Made by a program: the position numbers and the translations under genes. Below are positions 56,390 to 64,000 of a DNA stretch of 64,000 nt, one piece after another. The DNA lies in NCBI GenBank assembly GCA_963377175.1, contig CAUJNA010002968.1:163501-227500 (forward strand), read 5' to 3'. The DNA is from Effrenium voratum (Eukaryota > Sar > Dinophyceae > Suessiales > Symbiodiniaceae). Position 1 is the first letter of the stretch, and each line of letters begins with the position of its first letter. The notes beneath the pieces were generated by a model that was not told the origin of the DNA, ran no database searches, and saw only the letters and a program-made list of their open reading frames with translations.

Positions 56390-58374
56390 GGCATTTTTGG
56401 AGGCAGACAAGTGCGACATGCGACGATGTCCTAAAATCGGGGACTGCCTTTTGGATGGCGTCCAAAGGGACACCCGAACAACATGAGAGCTGAGACCTGT
56501 ACTTTACGTCAGATGTTTTCCATCCAATGGCCACGGCCTCAGGCTTTGCAAAAGCGAGGCTTGGAATCAAGCCAGACGTTTGAGCCGAGCCCAGGTTGAC
56601 CCAAAGACTGGTCAAGTGGAGCTCGGGTCTTTATTTCCGGAGTGGTGCACCTGCCAGGATTTAGCCAGTGTCGTGCATCAGACCTCTTTTTGCATTTTGA
56701 GCAGTCAATGACTCTGTGAAGATCAGAAAATTGACAAAGCGATGGCCAAAGGCGCACAGTACCCCACTACCAAAGACAGCAGGCCACATAGCTGTTTTTG
56801 CCAAGTGTTCTGACACTCCTTCAGCAGACATCATCACGTACATTTTGCAGCATTTGCAGCAACGTCATTTGCTCGAGATGTGCCCATGCTACACGTGTTG
56901 TCAACTTGCAACAAGCGACAGGAAGCACAGTATTAGAAGAAATACAACACCTGGCATGACTGTTGAAGCCGCCAAGCTTGCGCACGGGCATTTTATGCAG
57001 CGCGATTCCAATGATGGGAGCCATTGGTGCCAGGCGACCTGGCAGGGACTTTGCCGCGTTTGCATTGCTGGGCGCTCGAAGTATGTTCATGACATGCTGT
57101 TTCGGAAACCGCCATTCTCTTGTGGGTTGCCTGGATCTAAGCATCTCTAAAACTGTATTTGATGTTGGCGGCGCGCTTCGCTTCGCTTCATGCCACAGCT
57201 TTTGCGTCTGGGGAGGCCCCATTTGCATCGAGCGTTTCTTCGACGCGAGTGCTCCACTTGGCTGCGTCCCAAATTTGTGGATCCCCAAAAATGTTGGTTT
57301 CCTTTTGGTTGCCTTGAAAACAGCATACCCAAGTCTGGTTTTTTGCGCTTATTCTTGCATCCTTCTCCCTGAAACTACGGCGCAAGCGACATGAGGTACT
57401 TCGCCAGCAGTTCTCGACCTGCTTTAAATCCGGAGGCGCTTCAGCCAGCTTCCCCGATTGTGTCACGAAGGGGCGGGTGGACAATTCAAATGGCCTGTTA
57501 TGTACTAAGAAATATCGTTGCTCAGGTCAGATGGCATACCACTAGGCAGTTGGATGGCCCTTTCCCTATGGTGTCCCAATGTCCAAGCAAAGCCGCACAC
57601 GAAACCGTGCAACCGCAGGCCAGGCAGCTCTTCATCTCAGACCCTACAGCCTTTGCTGAGCGTGCCCCGCAGCTCAGTGTGAGTTTCTTTGGGGCGTGCA
57701 TAGGTCTCTTTCCGAGTTCCGGAGTGGGGCTTGTGACTTGCAGCTTTGGCAGTGATCCAATGGATTGGCAAAGGCCAGGAGTTGCGCCAAGACCAGCTTG
57801 CTCCCATCTCAATTTGCCATGGCCGCCTTGGGACAGCTCAGCCGTGCATGCTGTGGATGGTAATGTCGGGTGTTTAGCCAATCTTTGACGTAGGCTGTTT
57901 TGACCTGCTCTGTTTGAGTCTTCGAGGCTTCATGTCTACGACAATGCTTCCGGGCTGCTGCCTCGCATTTGTTTGTGTGCTCCTGTAGTGCCTTGCCATC
58001 CAAGGTCTGCCCTCCAGTTCACAAAGGGGCCAATGGAGGCCGGCTGTTCACACCATTGCACGCAGTTGTCACAGAAAGAAGCAGTTCAGGCGCATGACAC
58101 AATCATTGAGCACCTCAAGGCCGACACGTCCTCTTCACTCGAGGACCTTGTGTGGAGTCGCAGAAAACCGCTGGCTTGCCCGGCTCTGGGGCGTCAGGAG
58201 CGCAAGACGGCCTTCATCGACTGGAGCGGAGCTCGGAATGTCAGCTTGCAGCTTGCAGGTTGAGGTAGGACGGCACAAAGCAAGCTAGCGGCCTCTAAGT
58301 CTTGGTTTTTGGGTTTTGAATTCGTCTTTTAAATTTGTCTTTGTTCTTTTTGCAACATTCAAAGGCAACGTCAG
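56390..58374. other. Region with weak exon candidates
   Basis: A frame at 58070-58240 (HDTIIEHLKADTSSSLEDLV) follows a likely acceptor and looks protein-like. Frames at 56716-57150 and 57391-57888 lack recognisable features. All lie on the + strand with the RWD-like exon and could be parts of one long gene. Confidence 0.3.
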
Positions 58375-58602
58375 GACCCTGAGAGGGCACCTGAGCCCAG
58401 GTTCTGCGACCACTACGCGCACAAGCGCACCCGAGTGGGCGTTGCGCAGGGGGATGCGGAGGCCGAGACCATCCTTTTCGACGCCAGAGCCACAGGAGCC
58501 GCTCTGTCAACCGGGATTTGGTTTGTCTCGAAACAATGTGCCTACTTTAGAAAAGCACCAATTTGGGATTTGGACACGCTTTGGCAGACAACCATCATGT
58601 AA
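58375..58602 (+). CDS. Candidate 75-codon terminal exon, unknown product
   Basis: Opens after a TCAG acceptor (DPERAPEPRFCDHYAHKR, then VAQGDAEAETILFDARATGA) and runs to TAA. The second half (SKQCAYFRKAPIWDLDTLW) looks less coding, so a donor may lie earlier, near 58500. No family recognised. Confidence 0.35.
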   Translation, partial: DPERAPEPRFCDHYAHKRTRVGVAQGDAEAETILFDARATGAALSTGIWFVSKQCAYFRKAPIWDLDTLWQTTIM

Positions 58603-60225
58603 AAGGTCTCCTGTTGAGTTCCATGCCCAAGCACGCAAGAGGGTACAGATACATCTACAATCTCTCCCCCCCGCCCCCACCGACAAGCATCGAACTGCTC
58701 AAGAAGCCTTTCCGAAAGGAAGCTAGTCCTCCAACTTCCATATTTGTTTGTGGGAGTGTGATAGAATGATTGTACATATGTCTAGATGATGCATTGCAAT
58801 GAAAGGTACCTGGAAAAAGATAGTCCAATATTTTACATGATTATGCACAGACAGACATCGGGCGTTATTCTAAAGGTCTGGGAGTTAAGTATTCGATGGC
58901 CATCGTTGCCGGTTGAGGTACCTCCGCGAAAGATTCGTGACGGAGCTGCGAAGCTTTTTTGTTTTTTTCTGCGAAAGTTTTGCGTAACGGTCATTTTGTA
59001 AGTCAGTGACAGCTGGAGGTGACAACTTTTCACCGCAAGGGTGGTACATGAGACGCACTTCCACAGCTCCGGCTGGAAAGTCGCAATTGTTCAGTACCAA
59101 GTCAGTACCCGAAATGCACCTCCGCACCCCCAGCTGGAAGTCGCAACTTTTCAGTACCAAGTTAGTGCACTTGACTCGTGCGGCGCTGAGAAAGTACCTC
59201 CTCTTGCAATCGAAGCCTGACTTTCGGGCTTTCGCGGAACTTTCGCCAAAACTCATAGAGCCACCGAGTAAGAGCACACATGTGCATTTGGAGCACTTAC
59301 CAGCCAAGCAGGGTATCAAACTGTAGCCTCATCAGGCATTATCACCTAGACGTGCAAACTGCAAAAGCAACAAAGGATTTGAATCAACTATGGAATGAGG
59401 GCTCAACAGAAAAGATGCTCTCTGCTTTCACATGGAGCTGCGGTCTTGCATCTCGCTACTGACTTGGTACTCAACGTTGCGACTTTCCAGCCGGAGCTGC
59501 AGAACAGCATTTTGCGTACTACACTTGTACTGAATTGTGACTTTCCGACTCGAGCAATTAACAGTGCACGCGATGAATCCGTGAAAGATTCGCGCAAGTA
59601 ACTTGTGTTTTCGCGAAGAACTGTCGTTTCGACAGAAAGGAATTTAGAACACCCCGCACATATGTAGGTATATATATATATATGCTGTGAAGTTTCATGA
59701 GTTTATCCATACCAGTAGAGCTGGCAGAGCCGGTTGTCGACAAATAGAAAGGTTGACAAATGGATAACGTAGACAAATAGGGTTTCGACGACTGGCGTGT
59801 TTTTCCAGTTGTGACCAGTCTTTCAACGGGGTCTTTGTTCGGGAACATGCGCAAATGAACTCTCGGGCTTGCCCTGCGTAGGAACTTCCAGACTACTATT
59901 CCCCCTACTTTCATGCTCAAGGTTGCGACTTTCATGTACTTTTCGTACTTAAGTCTTGCGATTTTCAAGCTGCAGCTGGAAAACTGTGCTACGCGTACGA
60001 CTTTCGTACTTAAAGGTTACGATATCCGAGCCGCGGACAGACACATGTACTTCGTGTTCTCGTACTTAAGGTTACATTTTGTGAGCCGCAGCTGGACAAG
60101 TGTACTTTGTACTTTCGCGCTGACAAGATCCGCTACTTTGAACACCTTTCGTACGTAAAAGTACACTTCGCACAGAAACCACACAACTGTGTTTGAGGTT
60201 GCCAAACTGCTGCGCTTGCCACAGC
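58603..60225. repeat. Low-copy repeats of GCGACTTTC / CAGTACCAAGT type
   Basis: Gene-free, about 1.6 kb. Motifs such as AAGTCGCAA(C/T)T(G/T)TTCAGTACCAAGT (59080; 59141), (G/C)CGACTTTC and CGTACTTAAGGTT (59940-60080) recur irregularly. They look like decayed minisatellite. (TA)n at 59670. Confidence 0.6.
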
Positions 60226-60615
60226 ATCTGCACCTCAGGTTATGAAAGTGCTGCGCCTGTCAGCGCCATCTGTACTTGAGATTCTGAAGCCCGCCACGAA
60301 ATCTGTATTTGAGGTTCTGAAAGTGCTGCGCGTGCCACGAAAGTGCCGCACCTGCCACGAAATCTGTACCTGACCTTGCGAAAGTGTTGCGCCTGTCGCA
60401 AAATCTGATCGCCAATCCATCAAAGTGCTGCGCCTGCCACGCAATCTGTACACCAGGTTTCCAAAGCGGTGCGTCTTCACGCGAACTCCGAACCCGCGAA
60501 AAACTGTCGTCGCGCTAGAGGTGGTTTGCCAAAGCACGCAAAACACGTACAGGGCGCTCACTTTGAGCACCTTCTATCCCAAAGTGCTGCACCTGTGAAC
60601 GCAACCTGAACACCT
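60225..60615. repeat. ~58 bp minisatellite around AAAGTGCTGCGCCTGCCACG
   Basis: Repeated blocks AAAGTG(C/T)(T/C)GC(G/A)C(C/G)TG(C/T)CACGAAATCTGTA and TGAGGTTCTG occur from 60244 to 60600 in about seven imperfect copies. No gene seen. Confidence 0.75.
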
Positions 60616-60769
60616 GTCACCTCTTCTTTTTGCCTCTCTTCTCTTTTCTTCTTCTCTCTTGTGGTCTCCTTCCGCTCTCATCTACTTTTAAACGACAGCT
60701 AACCTTCATTTAGCGCCATTACGGAAGTTCCTTCTAAACTTCCTTTGATCATTGTTGTGTTCACTGCAG

Positions 60770-60846
60770 ATACAAAGGTATCTTTGAAAGCCAAGGCCAA
60801 GGCGCAGCCAAAAGCCGGCAGCCCAGCGAACCAGCGTTCCACTTGA
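60770..60846 (+). CDS. Candidate Lys/Ala-rich exon
   Basis: After a CTGCAG acceptor the frame reads TKVSLKAKAKAQPKAGSPAN and ends in TGA. Its composition recalls the Lys/Ala/Pro exon at 12.5 kb. It may be the first coding piece of the downstream multi-exon gene, but the link is not shown. Confidence 0.3.
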
Positions 60847-61939
60847 GTTGGAGAGCGTCGGGATCCGTTTCGCACCAGTTGCGGGAGCCATCATACAATC
60901 AATCTGGAATGAGTTGTCGGAATGAGGAACAAAGCAACAAGGTTTGTTTCAATTTAAGTGAAAAACAAATCCGTCCAGTTTTCCTTTAAATACGACCAAC
61001 AGGGGTTCCCTAGAAAAGGACACGGGCATGACGGTGTGCAAGCGTCCCTGCCTGAGGCCGGGTATCCCAAAGCTCCGGTCAAAGCAGCGCCGCCCATCCT
61101 CTCCCGCAGCAGTATCCTCGGGGCTGGAAATACGCCAAGCGCCGATGAGGACGAGCTGGTGGGCCGTGCTTGTCGTGTTGTGTTGGATCCTTTTGTAGGG
61201 CTGGTTTTGAAGGGGAACCAAGAAAGAAGGTTCCCTCATTGGAGACAACCGCATGTGGTTGCTTTTCGTAGAATCACATCCTCCAACCAAATAGACAGGA
61301 CATCCTCACTTTGAGGAACACCCCGCATATGTCGTACATTCAGCATCTCGCCCGGTTTCTTTCGTTGCCTTGGAGGAGTTCTTCTAGCCAAGTCTGGCCT
61401 CGTTTCACTGCAGAAAAAGGTTGGCAGAGCAACCCTTATGGGGGCTAAATGAACCTGAAACGATGCCAGCCACCTGAAGGGAGTTGCCGGAGTTCCCAGG
61501 GAAGCATGATCGCAGTCCCCGGCCTGGGGATCGCTTGATGGCTTCATCTCACGTGGCCCAAGGTCACCGGGTTGAAAGCTCAATGAAAGCCATTTGGGAG
61601 CTTCCAGAATAGGGTACCCCGCAAAAGATGGTATCCTTTCGCTTGAGGGATGACTCGACCATTTTCCCATGTTAGTTCTGCGCAGCAGCATAGTCATTTC
61701 GACCGTGGCTCATGTTCAACAAAGATCAGAAGGCCAGCTAGCGGCTAGCAAGTGCCAGCAGCTGTTGAACTGACATTCCAGCATGCTGAGCCATGATGAA
61801 CACTTCTTCGACGTCTCAGAGGATGAGGAATCAGAGGAATTCTTCTCTGGTGGCCTTTCGCAGGACTGACATGGCAGAATGCCGAGAGTTCTCAAGATTG
61901 ACATGATCAGTCAAGAATCGTTCGCTGCTGTCTGGTCAG
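60847..61939. other. No confident coding sequence
   Basis: The 118-codon frame at 60958-61314 and the opposite-strand frames overlap each other and lack motifs. Probably intronic or intergenic. Confidence 0.3.
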
Positions 61940-63328
61940 GGGCTTTTGCTTAAACAAACTCAAGGCCAAGGTCCAGTCACGGATCCCCGAGGACGCATCA
62001 CCGGAAGCCCCGAGACGCAGCAACCTTCTATGCCGAGCAGCGGAGAGATTTCCAGTGCTCAACAACTTCATGCAAGCGCTACACAATTTCACGGGGGATG
62101 AGGACCAAAGCCACCATGCGTGGCCCCTCTTTTGGATGAAAAAGAAGCAGAGGCCCCCCATCCCCATTTTGAGGTGTCGCCTATTTCTGGACACACGCCA
62201 TCCGGTGAATGGCTCATTTCCCTTTCCTTTTGGGGCAAGGAGTCACTGCAGCGGGCGAGGAAAGTTAACCCCTTGCGGGGCTCTGGGCGTTTGGCGCGGG
62301 GCGCTGAACACGTGCCCTTCCTGAACAACGTGATGCAGACGCTGCATCGCGCCAGCGGCAAGCAGGAGGACCTTCGCCGCGCGCGGCGGAAGAACCCCCT
62401 GGGCGCCAACGGCTACATCACCAAACTCGGGGAACATATCCCGGGCCTGGCGCGATGTTCGAAAGCTCGAACGTGTCAAATCCAAGTTAGGTTTGGGCAA
62501 AACATCGAGTAGTCTATCATCGTGTCTTCCATTCGAGGGACAGGGGGGACCCACTAAGCACACCCTTTTTTGTCTCTTGTATCTTCCCCCCAGAGTCACA
62601 GGCGGACACCATTTGCTGTATCCACAAGTTCCGGGGCTTGGATGCGGAGGCAGAAAGGGCCCGCGCCTTTTCTTTGCACCGCATGGTGGGGCGCCAGGCG
62701 GGGCACAAACTGCCGTGAGAAGGACTCAGAGTAACTCGAAATTGGGACCCTGACACATTTGGTTTGAACATGGGATCAAGAGTGGCCGAAACACACATAT
62801 ATATATATATATATATGTATAAGTGGGGAAACTATTGTTGTATGAGCAAGATGTTTTCGTGTCGGATCTCGTGGGTCCTCAGGGTATATTAGTTTGAACC
62901 AATTTCGCCTAACCCTGGTTAAATTATGAACGTTTCCGCAAATTAGGATTCCCCTTGTTTTTCTCAGAACCGTGTATAAAACTGGGTGCGTATTTTTGGA
63001 CACACCCACGCCCTACAGTTACCACAATTCCTTGAAAACAAGTCCTCCAAGAAAAAACGCCTCCTTTTTGGTCAGTGGCTTTCATTCAATAAATTCCAGT
63101 GGTCTATAGTCATTTGAGGTTTCGGAGGGAGAAGAGTCACGCAAATTGATGACGAAAATGACGAAATTCAGGGGGACGGACCCCCGCCCTCCCGCAATTT
63201 TTCCACGCAGGTCTTTTTTGTTGCCTCACCCAGGGCGCCATCACTCAGCTGGCGCAGCTGCTGCCAGGCACCAATTTGATCGCGGCGCTGCTGGCAGAGG
63301 CGAAGGGGGACCGCAAGGAGGCGAGGGT
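61940..63328 (+). CDS. Uncharacterised multi-exon protein with two related helical segments, 3' end not found
   Basis: Exon candidates: 61940-62105 (FCLNKLKAKVQSRIPEDASP, then PVLNNFMQALHNFTGDEDQ); 62252-~62460 (VPFLNNVMQTLHRASGKQED, then NPLGANGYITKLGEHIPGLA); ~62594-62717 (IHKFRGLDAEAERARAFSL, ending KLP-stop); 63234-~63328 (GAITQLAQLLPGTNLIAALL, AEAKGDRKEAR) before a GT. The segments (F/L)LNN(F/V)MQ(A/T)LH in the first two exons are clearly related, implying an internal repeat of helices. The stop at 62717 conflicts with 63234 being in the same transcript unless splicing skips it. Function unknown. Confidence 0.45.
62796..62819. repeat. (AT)n microsatellite
   Basis: About twelve AT steps, likely intronic. 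Confidence 0.9.
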
Positions 63329-64000
63329 ATGGAAGAGGATTTGACACATTGAAAAAGGGGTCCCATTCTTTGCCGGGTTTTCACGCTATGAGTTGACACC
63401 CGTCCAAGCCAAAACAGAAACCCAATTTGAGTGAACACCAGGCGTTCCATTTTTTGAGTGACCATGAAGGTAGAATTCAACCCAGCAGTTGCTTTCCCAA
63501 GAGCGGAACCCCTGGGTTCAGTTCAGTCTTGCCGGGGTTAAATTGAAAAATGGATTTCCGAGTGCGCCCTTTTTAAGCCAAAAGGAAATCTGATTTGAGT
63601 TGAGACCTCAGTGTTTAATGTTTTGATTGGACTTAGATTTAAACCCCAATTAGTTTCTTGTTTTGACACTTCTTTCGGGGTGTAAATTTGGACCCTATTT
63701 GCGTGTCTCTTGATTATTTCCAACGAAGCAACAAGCAACAGGGGTCACCGATCTCAGGAACCCCTTCTTGGCCGGCGTTCCGAGGACAATCGCAATTTGC
63801 TTTGGGCAGCCGCAAGTTTTGACAAGTTTTCAACCATATGTAAGAACCGCCCAATTGAGCCATTCAGTTGTAACGCGAGCTTCCGTGTCAGGATGTTCCG
63901 CAGTCCGGGGTCAATTTGGGTTCGCGACGTGGGATTTTCACCACCCAAACCAGGGTGGGACCCGAACCATGTCCATTCTTGTGACAAAATCACATATTTT
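63329..64000. other. Window end, no coding sequence recognised
   Basis: T-rich, low-complexity sequence with short frames on the - strand only. Probably an intron or 3' flank of the preceding gene. Confidence 0.35.

Overview
The window looks like nuclear DNA of a dinoflagellate, most likely a Symbiodiniaceae-like alga. This is inferred from several features together. Genes are sparse, and every supportable gene lies on the + strand. Coding DNA is GC-rich and cut into short exons. Many intron ends fit only GC or GA donors, with AG|G-like joints and short direct repeats at both ends. Much of the rest is tandem repeat. No rRNA, tRNA, bacterial operon or spliced-leader relic was recognised.

Layout. 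0-3.4 kb: 3' part of a mitochondrial-intermediate-peptidase-like M3 metallopeptidase gene, about ten exons. 3.6-7.4 kb: an AT-rich, tandemly duplicated element in which one copy carries a ~0.77 kb (TACA)n expansion. 7.4-12.2 kb: no confident gene. 12.5-13.8 kb: a micro-exon coiled-coil gene. 14.3-16.4 kb: a ~95 bp satellite carrying a perfect 21 bp palindrome. 16.7-19.2 kb: isolated exon candidates, then a GT-rich microsatellite. 19.8-20.6 kb: an intact HAD-like phosphatase gene. 23.3-24.9 kb: a secreted GH27 alpha-galactosidase. 26.0-28.3 kb: a multi-exon gene for a 3-methyladenine-glycosylase-like family. 29.6-30.6 kb: an uncharacterised two-exon gene, possibly organellar. 31.6-36.2 kb: nested GC-rich and polypyrimidine duplications. 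36.3-45.1 kb: ~8.8 kb of GAT/ATC-rich satellites with higher-order structure.

45,344-55,543 is the highlight: a complete, apparently young 10.2 kb tyrosine-recombinase (YR) retrotransposon. It is bounded by split direct repeats in the order A1 - ORFs - B1 - A2 - B2, the arrangement known from PAT/Ngaro-type YR elements. Its ORFs are a Pro/Ala-rich protein, a tyrosine recombinase, a Gag with cysteine-histidine fingers, and a 1031-codon fusion of a C5-methyltransferase-like domain with reverse transcriptase and RNase H. The recombinase lies upstream of the RT, unlike DIRS/PAT/Ngaro, and the methyltransferase-like domain is N-terminal to the RT. B1 and A2 abut, recreating a circle junction, and the joint is an imperfect hairpin.

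55.5-64 kb: exon candidates (an RWD-like exon, a 75-codon exon), promoter-like minisatellites, and a multi-exon gene with two related helical segments that may continue to the window end. Exon joins rest on reading frame, splice phase and family similarity read by eye; no alignment was run.
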